Position numbers and translations under genes: made by a program. A stretch of 64,000 nt of DNA from Phymatolithon calcareum. Its lineage: Eukaryota; Rhodophyta; Florideophyceae; Hapalidiales. Below the pieces are notes generated by a model. That model was not told the DNA's origin, made no database searches, and saw nothing but the letters and a program-made list of their open reading frames with translations. Numbering within the stretch: position 1 is the first letter of the stretch; every line of letters starts with the position of its first letter. Below, piece after piece: positions 31,458-41,947 of this stretch. Location of the stretch: NCBI GenBank assembly GCA_977006965.1, contig OZ345361.1, positions 3,038,001 to 3,102,000 of the forward strand, in the 5' to 3' direction.

Positions 31458-33315
31458 CCCTTTGTTTCAGAAGAGAGGCATCGACGCGCAGAGGGAGAAG
31501 CCGATTCCAGCGTTTTACTTCTGAGCACGCGCGTTCGTTTAGAATTTTCTTTCCGACAGGAGAAGGTCTGAGTGATAAGAGGAAGCTTGTTCAAGTTTGA
31601 TTTGGAAACGGACAACTCTCTCTGGCCATGGAAAATGGAAGAACTCACTGACAGAGAACAATCTGCCACACTGTTCCGACCCATTCGTCCCCAATATTAC
31701 AGAGTCTCGGACCAAAAACTTTCACAAAAAATTACGAAGGGGTGAAAACGTTCTGAAGATGGACCCAAAGATTTTTATTGATTAGAGTAGAGCTATGAGT
31801 CATAGATGATGCTAAAGACATAATAATTTAACCAGGTGAGTTATTCGAGTTATTTATTCTAATTGCATAAAAAACAAGGACACGGTCCTCTGGATGGCGA
31901 AGAAGAAGAGATTTTGATTTAAAAGTTAAGTCCTCTGGAAGAGAAACTATTTATTCCCTGTGACGGAAAGTTATTTCTTCTACTGAGTTTGTCTCTGGCG
32001 TATGACGGAGTATGGCTTCAATTGCTTCTTTGCTTCGTCGATTTTGTATATTGATACCAAGTATCATCTTGGCATGAGTGTGACAATACACAATAGGGGG
32101 ATATTTGATGATTTTATTTCGAGAGCTCCCAAAGCCTCACCTTGGAGTAATGACGCAGTTTTTGAGATATTCTCTGAGGTACAGTCTTTTGGATATTAAA
32201 AACGTTCTTGATTCTTAATTGTATCCCAACAAGAGCTCCTGTGACTCTCCTGCAATCAAAAACAGTTTCTGTACTCATCATTGATGACGCTAGAGTACGT
32301 TTTAAGACGACTACCGTAGTAATCCCAAAGCAGGCACCCAATGTACAAAATAAGGGCCACCTACAAGTAAGTTTTACACATTTGCTATCCCTTCTTACTG
32401 TACACATACGACTTATTTTTGTGGACGCGAGAACACTCGCCGCTATGAGAAGTAAAAGCTTGTGGCCAATGGAAGCTCCCGTACAAAGGACGAAAATAAC
32501 TCTTCCACTGGACGACTAAGAGCAAAAACGATAATAAAGCGGTCCACAACCCGACTGTTGTCATTTTCTGTTCACGTCTTCAGAATATTAGAAAAAACTA
32601 ACCTATTTAGTTCTTACCTTCGAAAAAAATTAAGTGAAAATTATTTTTTCTTCTTCCCGCTCGCAAATCTTTTAGAAAATCTAAATAATTATTTCTCTTC
32701 TCTCCGAGGAATAATGTAGTGAATTCAACTTATAAATCCTCATCAAAGCAAAAGAAGCAATCGAATTTAATCATCAAACTTCTTTTTCCTGCATCAGGTT
32801 TTATAAGTTGAAAGTTGATCTGGTTGGAATGATACTCTGGCGAATAGAACTCTGTCTGAAAATGCTCAATTTCAGAACTATTAAATATTGATCGGTCCAA
32901 GTTCACATTTTTCTCACGGCAGTTACGTGAAAGCAGCTCGTGCTTTCTCGCGTCTACAAAAGCAACATTGCATATTTACAGTATCATATAATATTATATG
33001 CAGATCCCGAATCACATGGTACCTTCTCAATGAGTCTACTTAATTACGAATAGAAAATCTGGGACAGATGGAACAAATTAGAAATGGCGGGTGTACCGCT
33101 TTTTCGTTCCTCTTTCATTACCCTGTCAGACACTGATTGTTTGTGAAGCGAATATTGATCGAGCTTAGCGTTGACGAGCACAGTATCGGTAGTGATTAGA
33201 TGAGCTTTAAAGAGGATTGTTGACTTTACCTCACTTGACTTGGTTTTATTTTTGCTTGGCTCCAGTCCGCTAGTTGGAACTAGAGTATGCCTTATATAGG
33301 CATCGAATTGCTTAC
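31458..33315. other. AT-rich stretch, no gene seen
   Basis: Only short frames are present (up to about 110 codons) with no motifs. Nothing repeats other parts of the window. Confidence 0.4.
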
Positions 33316-33330
33316 ACGTAACTTACAAAT

Positions 33331-33801
33331 TCCGTACGACAAGACAAGAGAACTCCCTGCAATACTCAAATTTCCACAACTGAACCACAGGCAATTGGCG
33401 GTTCAGTACGCCTTTGGAAGATTTCCCCAAGTGTCTACCACACTGATGGCAGATAGATTCGGAAACAAAGTCAGACAGCACATAGAGACCCTGGATCGCA
33501 ACTTGTCAGCCTATGAACTCAAGGAAGACGACAGATCGGCAACTGAGAAGGCATTAGATGACCTTTTGCTCTTCAGCAAGAGCATCATCGAGAGTATGCA
33601 GCATGAAGAAGACCTGTACTGAAAGAAGAAGCGACGCCTCGAAACTGCTGCGAAGAGCAATCAAAACAACCGAACCCATGCAAGGGTCTCAGAGAGAATG
33701 CCAGACATAAGAGTAGAGCCGCCCTAGGGAGGGCAGCACCTGAGGAAGCCCTGCCTTATATTCGTATGACTGCGAGGCTTTAAAAAAATTGCAATAAAAA
33801 A
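33331..33801 (+). mobile_element. LINE family B, short 3' copy with target duplication
   Basis: A 471-bp 5'-truncated copy ending in an A-rich tail is flanked by the 15-bp repeat ACGTAACTTACAAAT (33316-33330 and 33802-33816). It encodes the C-terminus up to the TGA at 33622, with NHRQLAVQYAFGRFPQVSTT and ATEKALDDLLLFSKSIIES intact. Confidence 0.9.
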
Positions 33802-34232
33802 ACGTAACTTACAAATATCATAAAACCCTAAAATACGAATTACCTACTGTAGTGTCTATTTTACGAACCCCCTCAATTGAGGGGCGATTTGAAAGCTCGA
33901 AAATATCCATAAAACAAAATCGAAACAGATCGCTCACGCCATATTCGTAAAGCCTAGCTCATCTTCTGTGCGAGGAGTATTCACACTACTACCTTAAATT
34001 CGCTTCGTTCGGCGCTAGCAACGAAAATATGTTAGTCACTCAGAAGTACCAGACCTGCCATTCCAGGACAAAAACACCGGCCGCGCGCGGTCGGTACATC
34101 AGTACACACCAAGGCAGCATCGGTACGCGGTCTTGAAGAGTGCTCCAGACTATACGGAGCCATTTCGAAATCAAAACAGGTGAGTAATATTGTTCAGAAT
34201 GTACTTGTGGAAAAATCAATGGTTGCGCGAGC

Positions 34233-35112
34233 ATGTCACATCGCGTGAAATGGTTTCTGATTCGTAATCCATTGAAGAAGACTAAGATTAAGACAGTCCA
34301 CATTGTCAACGTCGAGGCAGAGAACGCTGAGGATGACATTACAGACGCTGAGGAGCTTGAACCGAGCCAACACCGGCAAAAGCGCGGTACCGCCCAAGCC
34401 TGCTTACAGTTTTCATCCTTGCCAATCTTCATCGCGGAACGCCTGTTTATCGTCTACAGTCGCGATCACATGCTCCTCAGAAGGGCACACAAGCTTCGAT
34501 ACAACCTTCAGAAGCTCCAAACGTCTTCTTCCGAGCACGCTCGCCTAAGTCTTACAAGGCCCTTGAGGCCAAACATCGCACCGCGAACTTGATGTCATCA
34601 CGCTCGACCGCGAGCCGAATACGTGCGCTTATTGGGTGCTAAGGTACAAGCGGAAGCTCTATACCCATTTAGGGACGATTTTGCTCTCAGTTGTGGAAAC
34701 GTCGAGCTCTAAACGGAGACTTCTTATCCGAGAATTGTGGTATTGGACTTCATTCGAAGTTCGATTTCTTGGTGACGATGTTTCCCCGAGGTGCGAACGA
34801 AAAGTTTCTGCTTGGACGTCCGCTAAGCTGAGAAGAAAGGGACGAAAAGATACTACAGTAACAGAGCCTATTAAGTTTTTCGAAATTCTCGTCCTCATGG
34901 CAAGAGTTGAGTTCGGCGCTGAGAGCGCTATCTGGAAGTCTACCAGGCCGAAGAAGTATTTCCCCGGCCCTTCTTCTTCCAAAACAGGGATTCCGGTGGC
35001 CGAATACCTCCGGTTGATTTCATTCAGAGTGCAATCAAGTGAATTAGGCGACATGTACTCTGCGCAGTACCGCTGGTCCGCGCGGTCAAGATTATGCCGA
35101 TCCCACGAATGA
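34233..35112 (+). pseudogene. piggyBac-like transposase, N-terminal part, broken
   Basis: The first piece reads HRVKWFLIRNPLKKTKIKTV with HIVNVEAE, shared with copies near 43.0 kb and 55.8 kb. A later frame (34636-35112) reads DTTVTEPIKFFEILVLMARV, GIPVAEYLRLISFRVQSSEL and MYSAQYRWSARSRL. This is the DDE_Tnp_1_7 entry pattern (T-TE..-FF-iLvlM, then a mild R/Y-rich helix before the first Asp). At least one frame change lies between the pieces and no catalytic triad is found downstream. Confidence 0.6.
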
Positions 35113-35453
35113 CCACAGAAAGCACACTATGTCAAAGAGATTTTGAAGTCGAGATGGCCCACGGAATGGCAATTCTGTGCTGTCTTGTGACCGTGTATGC
35201 CGGTATAAGGCGCATTGCATGTGTGGATTCATACTTGGTGAGCGCTGACTCTGCAGAGATTCAACAAGTGCGCCTATAGTTCATAGGGGCCATCTAACTC
35301 TTCTGGCGATTTTTTCTAGGTTGTTAGCTGGCTGTTATTCTCTGTTGAACATGCAGAGTGTCAACAGCACATGACACAGTGAAGGCTTTGTAAAGTGCCG
35401 GGAGAGCAAGTCATCGACAGCATTTGACACGCGCATTACTTGTCGACGTTCAG

Positions 35454-35544
35454 ATCCACCTGGTCAAGTGGTTAAACTGATTCGGGGGATGCGCAGCAAG
35501 ATGTGATCAAGAGAAAGTTCCGGGTTCGAATCTCGGGTGTGCCT
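35454..35544 (+). other. tRNA-like head of the SINE (class II type)
   Basis: An A-box-like TGGTCAAGTGG (35461-35471) and a strong B box GGGTTCGAATC (35522-35532) are spaced as in a tRNA with a long variable arm (Leu or Ser type). A T-arm with stem CCGGG/CTCGG around loop TTCGAAT can pair. The acceptor stem pairs only at about five of seven positions, and no good anticodon arm is seen, so it is not a functional tRNA gene. Confidence 0.6.
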
Positions 35545-35880
35545 GTTTATCGTGAAGAGTCCGACGCAGTTTTCTCCTACGGGTTTTTCCGTCGTCGATA
35601 CGGAGGGATTACAGTGCATCATACGTGTAAAGAAGACAAGGGAGCGGTAAAGAGTAGAGTCCAAATGATCAGGCCGTCCACGTGGACTCGCGGAACGTGG
35701 AACCACCACGCTTGCTCCGGGTGGAATCGAGTTGTCGAGCGGTAGGCAGAGAAGAAGGAGTGCTTTCCTAATTACCTCGCAGAAATAACGATCTGCCGTC
35801 ATCTAAATAGAAGTTAATTAAGAATAATGCGCTGCCTTGCGAGCCCCACGAGGGGACAAAGCAAGTGACGTGACATGACA
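35454..35880 (+). mobile_element. tRNA-derived SINE with target duplication
   Basis: A 427-bp insert is flanked by the perfect 13-bp repeat TGTCGACGTTCAG (35441-35453 and 35881-35893). The insert begins directly with a tRNA-like head and ends in a short simple repeat, GTGACGTGACATGACA, as expected of a SINE. The body between head and tail is unrelated to the LINE tails seen here, so its partner LINE is unknown. Confidence 0.7.
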
Positions 35881-36451
35881 TGTCGACGTTCAGTCGCGCC
35901 AGAGCGTACATTTGCATTCGAGAGCAGTGTTGGACGCCACGTTATCCCTAAGAAAAGTAAAGCGATGACTGCAGAGGTCATGATGACTACTTTTGTTGTG
36001 CTAAACAACTGCAGAGTTTGAAAATGCAAGACCTCGACCATGGTGTTCTAACAATGTAATACGCTTGATAGTGCCATAATATACATTTGCGACATTCCTA
36101 CTGTTTGGAACTGCTTCACTAAGCATGCTGAAGCCATCTACGAGCTTGGCGCTGTTTATGCGCTTCATAGCGAGTAACTTTCATTAGCAAAAAATTAAAT
36201 GAATCTCTTCCCTCAATTGAGGGAAAATCTCCGTAAAATATACTCTAGAGCAGGAATTCCAGTGAGCGGATTGGCCTGATTACTCACTCGTAATCCGGTT
36301 GAACGAACGAATTTCGAACGAATTTCTCCATAATTGCGGGAAAAGCGAGCGAATTTTTCTTATTTTTCATCAAGCAGGCTGAAACCGAACGAAAATTTGA
36401 GAATCGTTTTTGATTTTCGAGTGAAAAGAACGAATTTTGGACAATAAATAT

Positions 36452-36640
36452 TTTACGGATTGAAAGCGGAGTGGATAATTTCCTGAAGTGAGTGAAACGA
36501 ACGAAAATAAGTAGAATTTACTTACAGCGGAATGAAAGCGGGATGGATATTTTCGAAAAGTGAGCGGAACGAACGAAAAACAGACGAACTAGCTTACAGC
36601 GGATTGCAGGCGGATTGGGTCGGCAATCAAGTCAAATTCG
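36452..36640 (+). repeat. Subterminal repeats of the hAT unit
   Basis: Units of about 70 bp start near 36452, 36521 and 36592: TTACGGATTGAAAGCGGAGT, TTACAGCGGAATGAAAGCGG and TTACAGCGGATTGCAGGCGG. The first two continue with GGATA-TTT, AGTGAG-G-AACGAACGAAA. They are probably binding sites of the transposase. Confidence 0.7.
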
Positions 36641-36680
36641 AAGTCAGTCTTTTGCCTTTCGACTTGCATTCCCGCTCACC

Positions 36681-39002
36681 ATGGATGCCAATCAAAATGC
36701 TCTCTAGGATGCAGCGAGCGTCAATCATGTAAATGAAGTGCAGCCTCTATCGGTTGCTGTACATTCGGATGTCGCCGACATCGACAAAAGCCAGGCGAAA
36801 AAAATTGTCCCTGCCATCTGTAGAGGGCAACCGAGCGCGTTCTGGCCAGTCCCGCATTCAACCGTAAATCAATCGTCAGGAAAATCCAGAAAAAGGTCCC
36901 CGTACTACAAAGGCTGGTATCTTCTCTGCCGAAACGGAACCCATAACGATATAGGCTTTCTGGTTTGTCCATACTACGCGTCAAACTGTGACGATCCTGT
37001 TCGTAGATATGATCCCAAGCGTGGGGGAACAAATTCGCTGGCTGCCCACGTCGGAAAGCATGAAGATTTGGGGAACAAGAGGCCAGCAATGGGACAGATC
37101 GTACCTAAATCTGTCAATCTGGCAACTAGGAGCAAGATTTCACGAGCGGCGGCCATGGTATGCTATATGGATCTTTTTGCGCTTAGCTGGACGCAAGGTC
37201 ACGACGGCGTAGAGCGCTTTGCTCTTGCTGTTTTTAATGCAGGGACCGCGATGATGCCAAGACAGGCCGTGGATGCAAAAACGCTTTTGCCGTGCGCCAC
37301 GACTGTCCGCGGTAAGGTGCTGGAGATCGAAGCAGAAGAACGTAAGAAGGACAAGGAATTTCGCCTGAAGGATGCGCTTTCGATTGGCGGTGCGATGAGC
37401 TGTGATGGACTTAAGCAGAAGCATACTGGCGCGAAGGTGTACGATCTCACTCTACACTACTTCCATACCGGCAATACGAGGCTTTGGAATACAGCAGCCG
37501 GACCGGCCGGCGTTTCTTCTCATTCCCGGAAGAACATGAAAAACCTCAGATTAATCACTCGCACAATATTCGTCTCCCCTCGTCCCCCTAATTCCGGTGA
37601 AAGCGCGCTGGCAATTCGGTCTTTGTTGAACTCAATGTGTTTGCAACATACTGGAATTCCTTTCGCACTTTTTCAGAACCGTTTTACTCTCGTTTCGGAT
37701 TGTGCTAAGAACATGCCAAACATTGTCGGCAGAAGTGTGTCCGAAAATGTGGCTCCGCTGGACAATTCATGGGTTGGATGCATTCCGCATCAGATGAACA
37801 CGGTGATGAAGACCGTGTTTTCAAAGGAGAGGCTAAAGGCTGAACAGCTGCATGGGGTCTGGACCAATTTAGAAGCTATGCGGGAAATTGTTCGTGTATT
37901 CAAACAGAGTGGGTGGAACTCTGAGCTTCCGAGCGGAAAATCGCTCATCTCGGAAGTGGATACTCGGTTCGGTCTAATACACTCTACCTGGAGTCGCTTC
38001 ATTCATTCCGCCACGGATATATATCTATTTATCGAAAAGAAAAGTAGCCCATCGGCAAAGTCGTACTGGAGAAAGCTTGATTCAGAAGTCGGAGTTGCTC
38101 AAATGTCCATTGTTCTTCCCACGCTGCAAGCAGTTGTTGACGTTTGCAAGCCCATGGTAGAAATAATGGTTCAACTGCAAGGTTCGAAGTATCCCACGAT
38201 TCACGTTGTTGCTCCACGGCTTCTTCACGCTACGAAGGTCATGGCGCGAATTTCTGTGGGCGCAGAAATTCGAAATTCATGCGGGACCGCGAGACTTCCC
38301 TCTGCTACGACCATGCGACTTGCGAAGCTGATGATGGAAGTAATGAAGGAAAAGGTACTCTGTCACCCTATTTACGTGGGATCCATACTTCTCCATCCTC
38401 TCCTCGCAACCTTTTCTTGGGTTGATAACGAATCGACGCGCAGTGAATACTTTAAGGCAGCCGAGAAATATGTTCGAGATGTCATGGAGAAAACGACATC
38501 CTCTCCTTCTGTTCCGTCTGCGGCAACAAGTCCCGCCCAAAACGTGAGTCGCGATGTCAATGACGTGTTTTCATTAGACGACTACTTCGCGGCCGATTGT
38601 GCATCTGCGGCGCACGTTGAGCCTGATGAACTCCAAAGCTATATTTCGAAAATTAATGATCGGTCTCTTTTGTCCACAGATGAAGAGAATATCTTGAGGT
38701 CTGACAAGAATATGGGAATGGTGAACTACTGGTATAACAATGACAAGTATCCGAGACTCCGCGCTTTCGCACTAAGGACGTTTGCCTCTCTTGCTTCATC
38801 GTGCGAGTCTGAGAGAGTTTTTTCTGCTGTAAACAAGATTCAGAGCAAGGACAGATCGAGACTGGATCCGAATGTTCAAAGTGCACTCATTTACTTGAGG
38901 TCGCTTCATTTGGCCGGCAAAGATCCCAAGAACTTGTGTGTTCAAGTTTCAGTAACATTTCTGGAAAGTTGTGTTCTTCAAATAGTCTACAAGAGTGATT
39001 AG
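36681..39002 (+). pseudogene. hAT transposase with one early stop
   Basis: ATG 36681 in a good context (CACCATGG) begins MDANQNAL, hits TAG at 36705-36707 (codon 9), and the same frame then stays open for over 760 codons. Features in order: a BED-like Cys/His region (CPYYASNCDD, GTNSLAAHVGKH, about residues 100-130), the RNase-H-like core with LSIGGAMSCDGL and RFTLVSDCAKNMPNIVG, and the C-terminal hAT dimerisation domain (YPRLRAFALRTFASLASSCE with SERVFSAV and NVQSALIYLRSL). Apart from the stop it looks complete, so initiation further in, readthrough or a sequencing error could still yield protein. Confidence 0.88.
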
Positions 39003-39089
39003 ACCACATTAGTCAATGCAATACGCGGCATTTTCCTATAAAATAAAATACATTCCTGACTATAGAACTGCATTCTGTATTTCTGAAAC

Positions 39090-39222
39090 GATCCCCACTT
39101 CTGTGAGGATCAAAGCTGGGATCAACTTCAAGTCATCTGTAGCTCCAGAACTTGAAATGGGCAACTCGTAATTTTTCCTACCAAACTGTAGTGAAAACGA
39201 TCCTCATCTTTAGTGAGGATCG
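39090..39222. repeat. Pair of related hairpins downstream of the hAT gene
   Basis: GATCCCCACTTCTGTGAGGATC (39090-39111, shown in two halves GATCCCCA and TGTGAGGATC) and a second hairpin at 39198-39222 (CGATCCTCA and TGAGGATCG) share the arm TGAGGATC and lie 110 bp apart. They could form stem-loops in the transcript end or be protein-binding palindromes. Confidence 0.6.
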
Positions 39223-39264
39223 AAAGGAAGGAAAAATTTCTGCAATGCTGACCAGTCCGGTTCC

Positions 39265-39492
39265 TTGCGAAGATTTTCGAGATCAATAGAGCGAGATAGG
39301 TGCACAAAAAGGTCGGTTCGTGACTATTTTCCGCAGGACGATGACTCTGACAGTGTTGTTTGGGACTTGAAGAATACCAGTGAGGATATTATTCTAGCAG
39401 TAGTTAACCGTGCAGCACAAGAACTGCTCAAGACTATGGAAGAGTGCGACAAGGCAAACTTTCAGGACACTCTGAAGGAGTTCGACTACTAG
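39265..39492 (+). other. Small ORF, 75 codons, hypothetical
   Basis: The frame reads SVRDYFPQDDDSDSVVWDLK and continues VVNRAAQELLKTMEECDKA. It lies inside the hAT unit. The acidic first part and helical end are protein-like, but nothing supports expression and no family is recognised. Confidence 0.25.
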
Positions 39493-39839
39493 CGGGAACA
39501 AGGAATTATTCCCACGGACTCCAGCTACATTTTGTGTGACAAGGACGAGCACCACGCGTCAGCGCCCATTTAGATTCGTACTCGATTTTCGGCTCTGTGA
39601 TTGTGATCATGGAGGAGACTCCTGAAAAGACACTCCAGCTTTATTGTATTGAACCCCTTCTTATTCCTACTAGTAGAGATTTCGTAATACTGGACCCCTA
39701 GGTGCGGCATGCCGTCCCGGCCGGTAGCAGAGACCGCCACAGGACGTCGCTTGTTTTCAATTTCTAAGGTACAAGTTAAAGAATTTTTACATTGCGTATG
39801 CTGGTTCTGCAACGTTAGAACTCATTACACTCCGCGCCC

Positions 39840-41050
39840 AGGGATCGAATGGGCGGGAACGAACTGTCACCGCGGTAGATGTCGACGACGCGCACCTGCG
39901 GACTCGGAGAGTGCTTGGGCGGGAGCAGAGGCTCGAGGGCGCCGCTTGTGCTTGCGGCTGCAGCTTGAAGTCGAGCATTCTGGATCCGCGCGGCCCGGAC
40001 CCGCGAAAAGAGGACTGGCGCGCCACAGGTAGCCGCGAGGAGCGGGCGCAGAAGTTGTCCAACGATTGCTTGTCCGGCGCTGTTCCGTGCGCCGGCGCTT
40101 GTCCTTTAGCACAAACACAGCAGCGCGGACATCGACGAAATTCGCCTGCGTCCGAGCGGTGCACCAGCGCGGGCACGCCCACATCACCGACGACACCACG
40201 GCCGGCTCGGCCTCTTTACGGCGCGGCGCCGCCGACGGCGGCGCCGTCATTAAAAACGAAAGCGACGCCGGTTTTGCCGCGCCATCTGGACACGCGCCGG
40301 CACTGCCGGCACATCTTTTTTGCCGGGCGGAGGTGGCGGTGTTAATTAAAGAGTACACACGGCCGGCGCCGCCGGCGCCTCTGGCACCTTTTTGCAGTTC
40401 AGTAGTGGCGGCGCAAGTGAAAAGTTCGCGCCATCGGCGTCGCTGTACCTTCCGCCAGCGCGGCGGCGCAACCGGGGCTTCTTCTTTGCCTCTCGGTGGT
40501 GGTGGCGCGGATGATAAAGTACGTGCTGCCGGCGCCGCCGCGCCTTCAGCCTACGCACCAGAGCCACTGGCGCTGCTCCTTTCTTGCGCGGGCGCCAGTG
40601 CTCGTTTTCCACGCGCTGCGGCGCGGATGGCGCTGCACTGAACCAGGACGTGGGCATGGCGCTCGCAAAATTGTAGGATGCCGAAGTCTACCTTCGGTAG
40701 TCCCGTGTGAGTACACGTACCGCTTGCCGGAGCCGCCGGATTGACGTAGTCGAAGATTTGGGATACTTGTCTGCTGCTACAAAATATAGGATGTGTGGAC
40801 AGAAAATAAGATCGCTAACACTGCGTTATCTTGCGCGTCGCGCTGCACTGAGAAACCGAAAATCTGGGATAGGAAGAAGCTACCTTCCGCAGTTTCCTAT
40901 GCCACACGCGATGCTTTCTCCGTTGAGAGACGTTAGAAAACGCGCGCGTCATTGTGAACCCGTCTGCAAGCTTGCAAAACGCGTGCTTGAGATCGAGGTT
41001 TCCTCAACACCGGGATTTTTGCAGAGATCTCGGCCTGCAGTGTGTCGAAG
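39840..41050. other. GC-rich island, degenerate GCCGGCGCC repeats
   Basis: Base composition jumps to strongly GC-rich, most clearly between 39.9 and 40.65 kb, with recurrent GCCGGCGCC, GGCGGCG and CGCCGGC words. Long overlapping frames occur on both strands, as expected of such composition, so I do not call a gene. In the frame 40066-40641 three weakly similar segments of about 30 codons (IKNES..., IKEYT..., DKVRA...) hint at a degenerate tandem repeat. Confidence 0.6.
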
Positions 41051-41699
41051 CTGCAGGGGTTAGCGTCGCTTGGCGCGAGGATTGCATTGCGCGCATGTAC
41101 AAAACATCCTTGGCATGCACATTGATCGTCTAATGCCGCTTCTCGCTTGCCGGCGGTTTTCGCATCGAAAAGAAAACAGGAATTCCCGATATGTGCGGTT
41201 CCATGGTTTACAAAGGCTGCGGGGCGTATTCCAGTTATAGATGTCAATCCGCAAGACTGCCGGCGATAATTATAATAAAGTTAACATACGTAACATACGC
41301 AGAAATTGCAAAAATATATGATTCTTCAAACGGACAAATTGAAACACGTGCACGGCGCCCTACCACGGCGCGGCGACATCTACTGTTTGACTTTGACGTA
41401 TATCACTAAACCGCCACCACGAGTAGAGTCTTAAATTCTTTTCATGGACAGGAGAATCCGAACTTGTTTTTTGGAACTTCGAACGAATCCGAAATTTAGA
41501 AATACTTTTATGGTTGCATTCGAATCCGTTTCGATGAAATTGTATTATTTCGGATAGCGAATGAAACGGAAACGGGAAAATTTTACAAAATACATGTATC
41601 GTCGGATTGCGAGTGAACGGAATTTGAAAATTTTTTTTTTTGAGTGATCGGAATTCGAAATGTCTTGTGAATTCGGATTGTGAGTGAGTTCCCACACAG

Positions 41700-41743
41700 G
41701 TTTATGAAAATTTCGACCGAAACCGATCGAAATTTTCATAAAC
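41700..41743. repeat. Perfect 17-bp inverted repeat near the hAT right end
   Basis: GTTTATGAAAATTTCGA and its exact complement TCGAAATTTTCATAAAC are separated by 10 bases. It lies among GAGTGA-CGGAAT-type subterminal repeats about 160 bp inside the right end. Confidence 0.9.
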
Positions 41744-41947
41744 AGTGCAGAACGGAACGGATTTCGTTCTCAGAATTTGTGTATTTGAGTGATGCGAGCG
41801 AAACTATCATGCGCACTGCGGAATCAGGCTGATACTGAACTATAGATTAGCATAGGTTTCCGAAATATTTTCACTCGCAATCCGCTCAGTGTAAACCCTG
41901 GTGTAGCTTCTCGCCTTCTGTCGTGGTCTCCAGATTAAGATGCAGCA

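Larger units (their letters stand above)
33857..36240 (+). mobile_element. piggyBac-like element P, copy 1
   Basis: Both ends carry an outer TATTTTACG motif and an inner palindrome: TATTTTACGAAC with CCCCTCAATTGAGGGG (33869-33884) at the left, and CCCTCAATTGAGGG (36210-36223) with CCGTAAAATA at the right. Copy 2 (41948-43331, minus) has a diverged version of the same end. The interior encodes a degraded transposase, and a SINE is inserted in the right half. No TTAA lies at the ends as I draw them, so the exact boundaries are open. Confidence 0.55.
36251..41900 (+). mobile_element. hAT-type unit with large non-coding right part
   Basis: The ends are 23-bp inverted repeats identical at 19 positions: CAGGAATTCCAGTGAGCGGA (start 36251) and, in antisense from 41900, CAGGGTTTACACTGAGCGGA. 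CAGGG-type termini and the transposase inside identify hAT. The flanking octamers CTCTAGAG and GTGTAGCT share only the central T-TAG, so they are not a clean 8-bp duplication. Subterminal repeats lie inside both ends. Between transposase and right end are 2.9 kb without a convincing gene, including a very GC-rich island. Confidence 0.72.

Noticed and set aside
35454-35544. Functional tRNA gene.
   Set aside because: Acceptor stem pairs poorly, no anticodon arm is convincing, and the sequence is the head of an insert with target duplications.
39090-39222. Rho-independent terminators.
   Set aside because: The organism is a eukaryote and there is no T-run after the stems.
39840-40660. Long overlapping ORFs in the GC island (for example 39867-40358 minus, 40066-40641 plus).
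   Set aside because: Open frames on both strands at once are expected from extreme GC composition; residues are low-complexity Ala/Pro/Arg and no motif is present.
36243-41908. 8-bp target duplication of the hAT unit.
   Set aside because: CTCTAGAG and GTGTAGCT agree at only four positions.
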